From positions 118,743 through 182,742 of the forward strand of contig JAQBPO010000050.1 of the NCBI GenBank assembly GCA_028287465.1: a stretch of DNA of 64,000 nt, in the 5' to 3' direction. The position numbers were made by a program, and so were the translations under genes. Origin of the DNA: Fibrobacterota bacterium (GTDB lineage Bacteria > Fibrobacterota > Fibrobacteria > UBA11236). Under the pieces are notes generated by a model, which worked only from the letters and a program-made list of their open reading frames with translations, did not search any database and was not told where the DNA came from. Shown here in pieces: positions 49,709 through 57,342 of this stretch. How positions within the stretch are numbered: position 1 is the stretch's first letter; each line of letters starts with the position of its first letter.

Positions 49709-50758
49709 TCAGGCCAGGGTGACGGTCTTGTCCAGGTACACGTCCTGGATGGCGTGCAGCAAGGCCACGCCTTCCGCGAAGGGCCTTTGGAACGCTTTGC
49801 GCCCCGCTATCATCCCCATGCCCCCGGCCCGTTTGTTGATCACGGCGGTGCGCACCGCCTGCCCCAAATCGTCCTTGCCGGAAGCGCCTCCGGAATTGAT
49901 CAGGCCGGCCCGACCGGAGTAACAGTTCAACACCTGGTACCGGGTCAGATCGATCGGGTGGGGCGTGGTGAGGCTTTCATAGACCTTGGGATGGGTCTTG
50001 CCGAACTTGAGGGCCGTATAGCCGCCGTTGTTCTCCGCCTGCTTCTGCTTGACGATATCCGCTTCCAGGGTCGCGGCCAGATGATTGGCCTGTCCCGTCA
50101 GGTCCGCGGAAAGATGGTAGTCGGCCTCGGCGGTCTGGAAGGCCGGGTTGCGCAGATAGGCCCATAGCACCGTGGCCAGGCCCGCGTCGTGGGCTTCCTT
50201 GAAGGCGGCGGATACCTCCTGGATCTGGCGCGTGCTTTCCGGGGAACCGAAATAGATGGTGGCCCCCACGGCGACGGCGCCCATGTCCCGGGCCTGGCGC
50301 ACCTTTCCGAAGAGGATCTGGTCATAACGGTTCGGGTAGGAGAGTAGTTCATTGTGGTTGAGCTTGGCGATGAACGGGATCTTATGCGCGTATTTCCGCG
50401 CCACCGAACCTATCGCGCCGAGGGTGGAGGCGAAGGCGTTGCAGCCCCCTTCAATGGCCAGCTTGACCAGGTTTTCCGGATCGAAGTACATGGGATTGGG
50501 GGCGAAGGAGGCCCCGGCGGAATGCTCGATGCCCTGATCCACGGGCAGGATGGATACGTAGCCGCTTCCGCCCAACCTCCCGTGATCGAACACCTGCTGG
50601 AGGGAACGCATGACCGGTATGGAACGGTCGGAAAGGGAGACGATCCGGTCCACGAAGTCCGGGCCGGGGGCATGGAGGGAGTCCATGGTAACCGTGGCGC
50701 AACGATGGGCCAGGAGGCTTTCGGCTTCGTTACCGAGGATGTCCGCGATGGCGGTCAT
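49709..50758 (-). CDS. fbaB: Class I fructose-bisphosphate aldolase (FbaB/DhnA type)
   Basis: The 349-residue enzyme splits or forms fructose 1,6-bisphosphate through a Schiff base. Family blocks are [63 protein letters not shown] (with the candidate Schiff-base Lys) and [16 protein letters not shown] followed by [15 protein letters not shown]. Together with pckG in the same regulon it supports gluconeogenic or reversed glycolytic flux. AAAGGA precedes the ATG. It is the last gene of the operon starting at 52844 and lies 19 bp after the universal stress gene. Confidence 0.94.
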   Translation of the reverse strand: MTAIADILGNEAESLLAHRCATVTMDSLHAPGPDFVDRIVSLSDRSIPVMRSLQQVFDHGRLGGSGYVSILPVDQGIEHSAGASFAPNPMYFDPENLVKLAIEGGCNAFASTLGAIGSVARKYAHKIPFIAKLNHNELLSYPNRYDQILFGKVRQARDMGAVAVGATIYFGSPESTRQIQEVSAAFKEAHDAGLATVLWAYLRNPAFQTAEADYHLSADLTGQANHLAATLEADIVKQKQAENNGGYTALKFGKTHPKVYESLTTPHPIDLTRYQVLNCYSGRAGLINSGGASGKDDLGQAVRTAVINKRAGGMGMIAGRKAFQRPFAEGVALLHAIQDVYLDKTVTLA

Positions 50759-50777
50759 GGGATGGTCCTTTCCCGGG

Positions 50778-51713
50778 CTAGGCCCGGCGGATGACTTCGA
50801 TGGAACAGGGCGAATGGGACGCGACCGCCGTGGATACGCTGCCCAACAGGAACCGCTTGAACCCGGTCAGGCCGCGGTTTCCCAGGACGATGGCGCTGGC
50901 CCTGAACCTCCGGGCTTCCTCCAGGAGGACATGGCGCGGATCCCCTTCCAGGACGGCCATTTCCACTTCCACCCCGGGTTGCGAAAGCCTTTCCCGGGCC
51001 TTGGCCAATTTGGAATCCATCCAGGTCCAGGGACACGCCACAGGGAACCGGGGCGGCTTGGAACCAGGTAGCGCCATGGTTACCTGATCGATGCGGATCC
51101 GGAAATCGTTCACCGCCACCACCTTTATCTCCGTGCCCTTGGGCCAATCCCGGTCGGCTACCGATTCCACCGCGAAGCGGGATTCCTTGGAACCGTCGAA
51201 ACCGATCAGGATCCGGGGCGGCCCTTTTTTCCCCGCCCGCCCGGCCTTCCCCGCCTTGCCTATGCGCACGTTGCCGCGGGCATGGGTCAGGACCTTTTCC
51301 GCCACGCTGCCCAGCAGCAGCCTGCCCACCGGATTCCATCCATGCGAGCCCAGAACGGTCAGGTCCGGCTTCCATACCCCTTCGAAATCGAGGATGGCAT
51401 GGGAGGGGACGTCCGTCCTGGATTCCACCCTGATCTTCCAGCCCGGAAAATATTTCTTGAGGCGCCGGGCCGCAATCAATCCCTTCGCCTTGGTCCGGGA
51501 GTCGGACTTGCGGCGGGCGCTGATGGCCTGGGCGTAAGCGTCCGCGTACCATTGGATGGCGTAGCTCTCGAGGGACAGGATTTCCTGGGGCACCATGGGA
51601 GGGATGGCGACCAGCAGGACGGCTTCGGCCCGGTCCGGCAACCCGGCATCGGCAAGTCCGTCCAGGGCCAGGTCGGCCGTTTCCGATCCGTCGTAACCGA
51701 TCAATATCTTCAT
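50778..51713 (-). CDS. Tandem universal stress protein
   Basis: The 311-residue protein has two Usp domains (about 1-145 and 155-311), starting [18 protein letters not shown] and [18 protein letters not shown]. Both keep the ATP-binding G-2x-G-9x-G(S/T) pattern: [16 protein letters not shown] and [16 protein letters not shown]. Tandem Usp proteins are induced in hypoxia, dormancy or starvation in other bacteria. Its ATG overlaps the stop of the RIC-like gene (ATGA) and has an AAGGATC site. Confidence 0.93.
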   Translation of the reverse strand: MKILIGYDGSETADLALDGLADAGLPDRAEAVLLVAIPPMVPQEILSLESYAIQWYADAYAQAISARRKSDSRTKAKGLIAARRLKKYFPGWKIRVESRTDVPSHAILDFEGVWKPDLTVLGSHGWNPVGRLLLGSVAEKVLTHARGNVRIGKAGKAGRAGKKGPPRILIGFDGSKESRFAVESVADRDWPKGTEIKVVAVNDFRIRIDQVTMALPGSKPPRFPVACPWTWMDSKLAKARERLSQPGVEVEMAVLEGDPRHVLLEEARRFRASAIVLGNRGLTGFKRFLLGSVSTAVASHSPCSIEVIRRA

Positions 51714-52534
51714 GGAAGGATCCTTTGCTTATGTTCGCCGGTACTTCCGGAATCCGGGGCGGTGGCCGCCTTGGCCTTGCCGCCGGATATCCGTAGTTCG
51801 ATCATCGCCTTCTCCGTCGCCTTGGCCAAGGGGAAGAGCTGGTTGGTTTCCAATCCGGAATGGGTCAGCAGCCTAATCTGAAGGTCGTCCAAAAGCGGTT
51901 CCAGGCGGCTTTCCATCGAGTCCTGGGTTTCGTAAGAGGCCCTGGAGAAGCGGACCTCATTGAGGAAGCGGCGTATCCCGGCCATCTGCCTCTCCTCGTT
52001 CTTGAGCATGGTGATGGCGACGAAGACGCTGACCGAGCCACCGGAAAAATCCGGATGGCTGCACCCGTTCCTGAGGCAATAATCGTATTCGAGGATCTTG
52101 GGGAACAGGAAGGCCTCCTCTTCCTGGATATGCTCCACAAGGGCCGACGAAAAGCCGGGCCATTCCTCGACCAGGTACCGCAGGCGGCGCAGGCTCTCGC
52201 CGCTGGTGGGATGATTCTGCGCGAGGGTATGCTGGATGGACGGAAGCAGGCCGTTGATGAATTGCCAATGCTCGCGGGTGAGGAAGTCGAGCAGATGGGG
52301 AATGGGCCGCGACTTCCAATCCGTATCGCTGTCAGGGGCGGGGAGGGCCTTCAATTCGGAAAGGAACATCTCCAGGGAAATCCCCTTCGAGGCGCAGAGG
52401 TCCCCCATGGCGGCGTCCGCCGGTTGCCAGGGATCGATGCCGTATTTCTCGAAGATGGATATCGCGAGGGGTCTCATCCTCAGGACCGTTGCGGCCGGTG
52501 TTCCGGGGTAAAGCCATTTTTCGACGCTATCCAT
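51710..52534 (-). CDS. Hemerythrin/RIC-like protein 3 with degenerate DUF542 domain
   Basis: The 274-residue protein has an N-terminal DUF542-like domain (about 1-70; AATVLRMRPLAISIFEKYGIDPWQPADAAM) that lacks the paired Cys of true RIC proteins. The hemerythrin-like motifs are LLDFLTREHWQFINGLL, EHIQEEEAFLFPKIL and THSGLETNQLFPLA. After FPKIL it carries EYDYCLRNGCSHPDFSGGSV, the paralog-specific block. The C-terminal 30 residues are an Ala/Lys/Gly-rich tail. AAGGAGA precedes the ATG at 52534. It is the second gene of the sigma54-driven operon, between the YdcH-like gene and the Usp gene. Confidence 0.83.
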   Translation of the reverse strand: MDSVEKWLYPGTPAATVLRMRPLAISIFEKYGIDPWQPADAAMGDLCASKGISLEMFLSELKALPAPDSDTDWKSRPIPHLLDFLTREHWQFINGLLPSIQHTLAQNHPTSGESLRRLRYLVEEWPGFSSALVEHIQEEEAFLFPKILEYDYCLRNGCSHPDFSGGSVSVFVAITMLKNEERQMAGIRRFLNEVRFSRASYETQDSMESRLEPLLDDLQIRLLTHSGLETNQLFPLAKATEKAMIELRISGGKAKAATAPDSGSTGEHKQRILP

Positions 52535-52601
52535 GGAATCTCCTTTCGATCGCGGGACAGGAAGACACGAGCGGTCGCGCGGCGACCGGGCCGGGAAACG
52601 C

Positions 52602-52844
52602 TCAGGCGGGATTGGCCAGGTACGCGTATAGCTTGTCCTTGAGGTGGACGCGGTTCAGTTTGAGCTTTTCCATTTCCGCATCGGCCAGCAAGGACCCGGC
52701 CTCCTCAAGGCGTCGCACTTCATGGTCAAGCAGATCATATTCGGTGAAAAGCTTCGCGAAATGCCCGTCCTTGATCTTCAACTCATGGATCTTGGCGCTG
52801 AACTCCGGAAATTCATGGTGAAGGCCGTGTGGTTCCAATTGCAT
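52602..52844 (-). CDS. YdcH/DUF465-like small coiled-coil protein
   Basis: The 80-residue protein matches the DUF465/YdcH pattern: an N-terminal HHEFPEFSAKIHELKIKDGHFAKLFTEYDLLDHEVRRLEEAG and a C-terminal EMEKLKLNRVHLKDKLYAYL, forming a helical hairpin. Function in the family is unknown. It is the first gene after a perfect sigma54 promoter and heads the operon with RIC-like protein 3, Usp and aldolase. An AGGAGAG site precedes the ATG. Confidence 0.85.
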   Translation of the reverse strand: MQLEPHGLHHEFPEFSAKIHELKIKDGHFAKLFTEYDLLDHEVRRLEEAGSLLADAEMEKLKLNRVHLKDKLYAYLANPA

Positions 52845-52889
52845 GGTCTCTCCTTTTTGGATAGGGTTTACGTACTGGAAGGGGAATAA

Positions 52890-52906
52890 AGCAAATGAAG
52901 TGCCAA
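52890..52906 (-). promoter_or_regulatory. Sigma54 promoter of the ydcH-RIC-usp-fbaB operon
   Basis: On the minus strand TTGGCACTTCATTTGCT matches the consensus fully, with GG at 52904-52903 and GC at 52892-52891. Predicted start near 52879; ATG at 52844. Confidence 0.88.
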
Positions 52907-52997
52907 TAAGGATTCCGGAGCATTCAAAGCGGAATGGAGTCGAGCCGGAATATAAAGGTTCAATAGGCGCAGGTCCGGGTTTCCGCCGTGACGGGAT

Positions 52998-53021
52998 GGC
53001 ATTCGAATTGTCAAAATGCCT
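52998..53021. promoter_or_regulatory. Predicted enhancer site upstream of the ydcH operon
   Basis: TGTCAAAATGCCT (53009-53021) resembles the element, inside the inverted repeat GGCATT-N11-AATGCC (52998-53020). It lies about 100 bp upstream of the -24 element. Confidence 0.5.
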
Positions 53022-53036
53022 ATCGGCGGGGTCGGC

Positions 53037-54230
53037 CTACTCGATTAAACCATCCGGTTCGGGAGGGTCCTTCGGTAAGCCTGGAAGACTGATATGGAAA
53101 ACGGTTTCCCCGTTCGCGGAATCGCAAGAGATGGTTCCGCCGTGCTCAGAGATGATTTTATGGCTTATGGCCAGGCCCAGCCCCGTGCCTTCCATATCCT
53201 TCTTGGTGGTGAAGAAGGGCTCGAACACGCGTTTCCGCAACGGCTCCGGGATGCCCCCCGCGTTGTCCCGGTATTCGATCAGCACTCGGCCGTCCGCGTC
53301 CATCCGCCCTTCAATCCGGATCGTTTTCCCTCCCTTACGGCCCTCGAAGGCGTCGCGGGAATTCGTCAGCAGGTTGTGTATGACCGATTCCAATTGCGTG
53401 CGGTTGCCGTGAAGGAACAAGTCGCTCTCCACCTCGACCGCTATGTCGATGCCGCGGCTGCGAAGCTGCCGTTCCAGGAACAGGAAGCTGTCCTCGATCA
53501 GCTGCGCCAAGGTCAGGGTGGAATGCTTGCGGCCTCCGCTCCCTTCCTTGCGGGAGTACATCAGCAGGTGGCCCAAGACCTTCTTCATCCGTTCCACGCC
53601 GTTGATGACCGAATTCGCGGCCAGGCTCGCCGTGGGCCGGTCGATGGACGATCCCGGTCCGGCCAAGGCATCCCTCAGGTACTCCGCATCCAAGAGGATG
53701 CTGGCAAGGGGATTGTTCAATTCGTGCGCCAGCCCGGCTCCCATGGTCGCGAGGACCTCCAGTTTGTTGGCGTGGAAGAGTTCCTTCTCCAATTGGACCT
53801 GCTGGGCCCTATCCAGGGAAAAGCCCATGTACCCCACTATTTCGCCCGCCTCCCGTACCGGGGATATGGTGAGGTGCACGAATACTTCCGAGCCGTCCTT
53901 GGCGATATTGTTGAGGTTGCCGCGCCAGGTGATTCCGGACAGGATGGTATTCCACATCTCTTTATAGACGGTAACGGGCGTTTTCGGGGAGCGGATGATT
54001 TTCTGGGTCCTGCCGAGAACCTCGGCTTCGGATCCGAATTTGTAGAGGTCGAGGTAGGCCTGGTTCACCTTTATCAGGGCGCCCTGCTTGTCCGTGATGT
54101 TGACGGCATAATCGGCCTGGGTGAAAGCCTTGTCCATCAGCGCCGCGGTATCCATCTTCGACGGGCTCGATTCGGGAAGATGTTTACCTGGGCTTTGCTT
54201 TGCGCGCATGGTTCGTACGGGTTTTTTCAA
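53037..54230 (-). CDS. PAS-domain sensor histidine kinase A
   Basis: The 397-residue soluble kinase has a PAS domain (about 30-150; FTQADYAVNITDKQGALIKVNQAYLDLY, then SGITWRGNLNNIAKDGSEVFV), a HisKA domain with phospho-acceptor His in GLAHELNNPLASILLD, and a HATPase domain with HNLLTNSRDAFEG, YRDNAGGIP and GTGLGLAIS. No membrane helix is seen, so it senses an internal signal such as redox or a small molecule. It is closely similar to the kinase at 57343. The most likely partner is the NtrC-type regulator at 58684. The start is a TTG (54230) overlapping the stop of the small membrane protein gene; an ATG at 54209 is the alternative. Confidence 0.9.
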   Translation of the reverse strand: MKKPVRTMRAKQSPGKHLPESSPSKMDTAALMDKAFTQADYAVNITDKQGALIKVNQAYLDLYKFGSEAEVLGRTQKIIRSPKTPVTVYKEMWNTILSGITWRGNLNNIAKDGSEVFVHLTISPVREAGEIVGYMGFSLDRAQQVQLEKELFHANKLEVLATMGAGLAHELNNPLASILLDAEYLRDALAGPGSSIDRPTASLAANSVINGVERMKKVLGHLLMYSRKEGSGGRKHSTLTLAQLIEDSFLFLERQLRSRGIDIAVEVESDLFLHGNRTQLESVIHNLLTNSRDAFEGRKGGKTIRIEGRMDADGRVLIEYRDNAGGIPEPLRKRVFEPFFTTKKDMEGTGLGLAISHKIISEHGGTISCDSANGETVFHISLPGLPKDPPEPDGLIE

Positions 54231-54406
54231 GAAGCGGGATTACGGACCGGAGTCTTACGTGAAGGTCCGGATCCGCGGAAAACGAAGAGCGCCAGGACGG
54301 CCCCTTCGACCAGGAACAGGATGCCGGAACCAAGTGCGGCATAATGCCGGCAATAGAGGAGGATCTCGTCCGGGCTTGCCGGGAAACCGCTTGAGATGGA
54401 TAGCAT
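54227..54406 (-). CDS. Small single-helix membrane protein upstream of kinase A
   Basis: This 59-residue product has one membrane helix (about residues 19-43; AALGSGILFLVEGAVLALFVF) followed by a basic tail. I do not recognise a family. AGGAGAGG lies three bases before the ATG at 54406, and the TGA overlaps the TTG start of kinase A, so the two are coupled. It may anchor or modulate the soluble kinase; that is inference. Confidence 0.55.
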   Translation of the reverse strand: MLSISSGFPASPDEILLYCRHYAALGSGILFLVEGAVLALFVFRGSGPSRKTPVRNPAS

Positions 54407-54519
54407 GGCCTCTCCTGGAATAATTGGGTCCATATATCTTAGGCGTTTCGATCGCCATCGCCGATTCCTTTTCATCGGCATTTTGTCAAAAGGGTCCGCG
54501 GGATCCGTCCCTGGGGGGT

Positions 54520-54532
54520 TGCCATCCTGGCA
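54520..54532. promoter_or_regulatory. Predicted enhancer site, kinase A/small hemerythrin divergent region
   Basis: TGCCATCCTGGCA is a perfect TGCCA-N3-TGGCA palindrome, about 83 bp upstream of the -24 element at 54615. A second half-match (TGACAAAATGCCG, minus strand, about 54477-54489) lies nearby. Confidence 0.55.
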
Positions 54533-54613
54533 TCCGGTCCGGTTTTATTGACAAGGGTCGGACAGGGTCCAGGCCTTCTTCGCGCGGAAAACCCTGATAT
54601 CAGGCCGATCGGC

Positions 54614-54629
54614 GGGCGCGCGTCTTGCT
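54614..54629 (+). promoter_or_regulatory. Sigma54 promoter of the small hemerythrin-like gene
   Basis: GGGCGCGCGTCTTGCT has GG at 54615-54616 and GC at 54627-54628, ten bases apart. Predicted start near 54640; ATG at 54678. Confidence 0.7.
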
Positions 54630-54677
54630 TATCCTATAAGGGATACCACCTATGGATTCGTCACGAGGAGAATGGAA

Positions 54678-55130
54678 ATGGAACATGGAATCGAAAAGGA
54701 AAGCGCGCCCATCCGAAAGGCGCTCAGGGAGATTGAAGCCGTCCACCAGGCTTACGTCGCAAGCGCCCGTCCGCGGCTGACGGCCCTTGCGGCCAAGGTG
54801 GCCCGGGTTCATGGCATCCGCCATCCGGAATTGGAAGACCTGGCCGAGACCGTTGATCACCTCTTCCAGGTATTGGAACCCTCGCATAGGGCCGGTAACC
54901 GGGAAGGAGTCGGCGTCCTGGAGTCGATAAGGACCTTGACCTCGGGATACAATCCGCCCGGGGACGCCTGCGATTCCTACCTATCGCTTTTCCAGGGATT
55001 GGAGCGGATGGAAGCGGAAATCCTCGGGCATTTCGAAAAGGAGGATGCGATCCTCCAATCCCGGGAGCCTGATATCCAGGGGCCGGAACCGGAGCCGAAG
55101 GATCGGCCGGGTTCCTGTTGCGGGATGTAG
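54678..55130 (+). CDS. Short RIC/hemerythrin-like protein with CCGM tail
   Basis: The 150-residue product aligns with two separate parts of RIC/ScdA proteins: AVHQAYVASARPRLTALAAKVARVHGIRHPELEDL (near residues 20-55) and TSGYNPPGDACDSYLSLFQGLERMEAEILGHFEKEDAIL (near 90-130). The His and Glu ligands in these blocks are kept, but the piece between them is shorter than in RIC. The last residues are PGSCCGM, a Cys pair at the end of the chain; in true RIC a CCGG site lies in the N-terminal DUF542 domain. GAGGAG suits the ATG at 54678 better than the one at 54672. A sigma54 promoter lies 50 bp upstream. It may be a partner of the larger paralogs that lack the Cys pair. Confidence 0.75.
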   Translation: MEHGIEKESAPIRKALREIEAVHQAYVASARPRLTALAAKVARVHGIRHPELEDLAETVDHLFQVLEPSHRAGNREGVGVLESIRTLTSGYNPPGDACDSYLSLFQGLERMEAEILGHFEKEDAILQSREPDIQGPEPEPKDRPGSCCGM

Positions 55131-55144
55131 GGGACTTGCGAGGG

Positions 55145-56404
55145 TTATTCGCGCGCCCTGCCCGGCGAGAGCGGGATCAGGGGAAGGAAGAGGCGGCCCC
55201 ATATCGCCATCGCGGCGAGGGCGAGGCCCGATGCGCATGCCAGATGGAGCCAGTGGCCGCGTGTCCAGATGTCGGCCGTGATGCGTCCGGCCGCCGCCAT
55301 CACGATCAGGATCCCGTATCCCAGGAATGCTTTGCGGTGCCGATCCAGGATCTCCATCCTTCCGGCATGCGCTGAAACGACCCGCCCCGCGATGGAGAGC
55401 GTGATCCAAAGGAAGCCGGTTATGAAAACGAGGTGTTCCCAAGCCAGCAGGTAGGCAGGGAAGAAAACCGGCAATGCCATCCCCGCGCTCATCGCCAGGA
55501 GCGAGATCCTCACGGCGGCAAGGTAGGGAGGCTGTTTCCGCTGCAGCCGGAACAGGCGCAATTGGATCAAGGTGAACCAGGCCCAAACGCCCGCGCGGAT
55601 GGAATAGGAGAGCCGCAATACCAGGGAACCCGATCGGAAATGGATCGAGGTCGCCTCCAGGACGAAACCCAGGAGTAGGATGGTCCCCATGGCCAACGGA
55701 GCCATGAGCGGGCTCCGCGGCTGGTTGCGCAGGGCCTGGGGATCGACGACGGCGTTCCCGAATAGCTTCGGCAGGAGGAATCCGCCTATCCCGAGGATGA
55801 GCAGGAGGGGGAAGGCCTGGAACTGGAGCAAGGACGAAAGCCTCAGGAGCCCCGCATCCGTCAGGCCGGCGGCGATTCCGGCGCGGATCCCCGTTCCAAT
55901 CGCATCCGAAGCGAAAGCCAAGGGGATGAAGGCGAAGTTGGCGGGAGGAGACCCTTTCCGATCCGGCCAACGGCGGAGGATGAAGGCCAGGAAATTGCCG
56001 ATGAGAAGCAGGTGCACGATTTGCACGGCCAAGCGCGCATGGGGCGCATTGACCCAAGCGCAGGCGGATAGGGCCGCGAATCCCATGGGGAATAGGAGCA
56101 GTTGGATCTGGCCTAACGGGCGGACCCCCAGGACCTTCGGGAGCATGGTGGCAAGGAAGCCCAGGATGAAGCATAACAGGAAACCCTGGATCTGGATGAC
56201 GGCGTGGCCTTGGCCCGGATAGGGAAAGGCGGTCGGCCAAAGGGTGTAGGGGATCCAGACGCCGACCCCGATGCAGGCCAGGGCGAATCCCAGGGGGAAC
56301 AGGATGCGGTAAGGTTCGCCTTGGGCTTCATTCCAGAAAGAGGGGCGGGCAGGTTCATTCGAATTTTTCATAAAGTTCCCATACAGCAAGGACTCGAGGC
56401 TCAT
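55145..56404 (-). CDS. nnrS: NnrS-family membrane protein
   Basis: This 419-residue membrane protein has about twelve helices and the NnrS signature near the N-terminus (PYRILFPLGFALACIGVGVWIPYTLWP, then GHAVIQIQGFLLCFILGFLATMLPKVLG). NnrS is a heme- and copper-containing protein tied to nitric-oxide resistance and denitrification regulons. It follows RIC-like protein 4 by 26 bp in the same operon, which fits a nitrosative-stress role. ATGs at 56404 and 56371 are both possible; the second (MKNSNEP) has a GGGAAC sequence upstream. Confidence 0.87.
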   Translation of the reverse strand: MSLESLLYGNFMKNSNEPARPSFWNEAQGEPYRILFPLGFALACIGVGVWIPYTLWPTAFPYPGQGHAVIQIQGFLLCFILGFLATMLPKVLGVRPLGQIQLLLFPMGFAALSACAWVNAPHARLAVQIVHLLLIGNFLAFILRRWPDRKGSPPANFAFIPLAFASDAIGTGIRAGIAAGLTDAGLLRLSSLLQFQAFPLLLILGIGGFLLPKLFGNAVVDPQALRNQPRSPLMAPLAMGTILLLGFVLEATSIHFRSGSLVLRLSYSIRAGVWAWFTLIQLRLFRLQRKQPPYLAAVRISLLAMSAGMALPVFFPAYLLAWEHLVFITGFLWITLSIAGRVVSAHAGRMEILDRHRKAFLGYGILIVMAAAGRITADIWTRGHWLHLACASGLALAAMAIWGRLFLPLIPLSPGRARE

Positions 56405-56430
56405 GGTTGAAGGCCATTTCGGCCGGGAGG

Positions 56431-57189
56431 TCAGAAGTGCTGGCGCGGCTGTTTGCGTTCCAACCTGGAAACTAGATCCTTTTCCAGGCTCCGGGCCCTG
56501 GGAAAGAGGTATTTGGATTCGAGGCCGGCATGGATGAGGAGCTCGGACTTCAGGTTATCCATCTTGGTATAGATTTCAGACATCCTGGACGCGACGGGCT
56601 CCAAAATCACCCGGTCCCGGATATCCTCCAGGATGAGGGCCGCCATATGTTTCAGCCGTTCTTCCGGCGCCTCCAGGTGCAGCGACTGGAAAAAAAGGTA
56701 GGACCCTCCGAGCAGGTCGGGTGAAAGATCGGGGTGGGCTACACAGGCTTCGGTCTTCAGGATCCTGGGGAAAAGGAATTCCTCTTCATCTTCCATATGG
56801 GCGAGAAAATCCTCTTCGAACGCATCGTATTTCTGGGAAATCAGCTTGAACAGATAGCCGTCGAGGGTGGAAGGAATCGCCTGCCGCGCGAACAGGTTCC
56901 GAAGGGCGGGAAGTTCCTGTTCACGGAATTTCCTGTGATTCTCGGTCAGGTAATCCACAAGGTGGTAGAGGGGCCTGGCATTCCATTCGGTAACCGGATC
57001 AAGGCTCTTAAGGCGGGAAACGGATTCCAGGAGCCGGGATTCCGGCAGATTCTCGTGGGTGCAGAAATCGGAGATCCGCTCCCCGACATAATCCATATAC
57101 CGGCCTCCCGTCCATTCCTCGAGCACGCCGATGGAAAGGGGTCGGTCATGGATGAGTTGCCGCAGAGTGGTTTCGCCCGAAATGGTCAT
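56431..57189 (-). CDS. Hemerythrin/RIC-like protein 4 with degenerate DUF542 domain
   Basis: The 252-residue protein has a DUF542-like N-terminus (TTLRQLIHDRPLSIGVLEEWTG) where the Cys pair is replaced by GRYMDYVGER, and hemerythrin-like motifs LVDYLTENHRKFREQEL, AHMEDEEEFLFPRIL and IHAGLESKYLFPRA. After FPRIL comes KTEACVAHPDLSPDLLGGSY, the paralog block. It heads an operon with nnrS. The sigma54 promoter puts the transcript start only about two bases before the ATG at 57189, and no ribosome binding site is seen, so translation may be leaderless. Confidence 0.83.
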   Translation of the reverse strand: MTISGETTLRQLIHDRPLSIGVLEEWTGGRYMDYVGERISDFCTHENLPESRLLESVSRLKSLDPVTEWNARPLYHLVDYLTENHRKFREQELPALRNLFARQAIPSTLDGYLFKLISQKYDAFEEDFLAHMEDEEEFLFPRILKTEACVAHPDLSPDLLGGSYLFFQSLHLEAPEERLKHMAALILEDIRDRVILEPVASRMSEIYTKMDNLKSELLIHAGLESKYLFPRARSLEKDLVSRLERKQPRQHF

Positions 57190-57201
57190 TCGGAAGGTAA
57201 A

Positions 57202-57218
57202 AGCAAGCCCCGGGCCAA
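57202..57218 (-). promoter_or_regulatory. Sigma54 promoter of the RIC-nnrS operon
   Basis: On the minus strand TTGGCCCGGGGCTTGCT has GG at 57216-57215 and GC at 57204-57203. Predicted start near 57191, immediately before the ATG. Confidence 0.8.
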
Positions 57219-57312
57219 TCGTCGTCAGTCGCCGGAATACCGTAAAAGGGGCCCGGCACCAAGGCCTCCATCCCCCTTCATCCGTCCGGAACGGCTTTTT
57301 TGCAAAAAGGCC

Positions 57313-57325
57313 GGACAAGATGGCA
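57313..57325. promoter_or_regulatory. Predicted enhancer site upstream of the RIC-nnrS operon
   Basis: GGACAAGATGGCA differs by two bases from TGACAAAATGGCA and lies about 97 bp upstream of the -24 element. A near-palindrome GGC-TTTTTTGCAAAAA-GGCC (57293-57312) adjoins it. Confidence 0.45.
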
Positions 57326-57342
57326 GCGAGCGTGCCTAGGGT

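Noticed and set aside
54443..54458. Sigma54 candidate for the small membrane protein/kinase A operon (TGGCGATCGAAACGC, minus strand)
   Set aside because: GG-N10-GC is present, but -12 reads ACGC instead of TTGC; too weak to list as a promoter.
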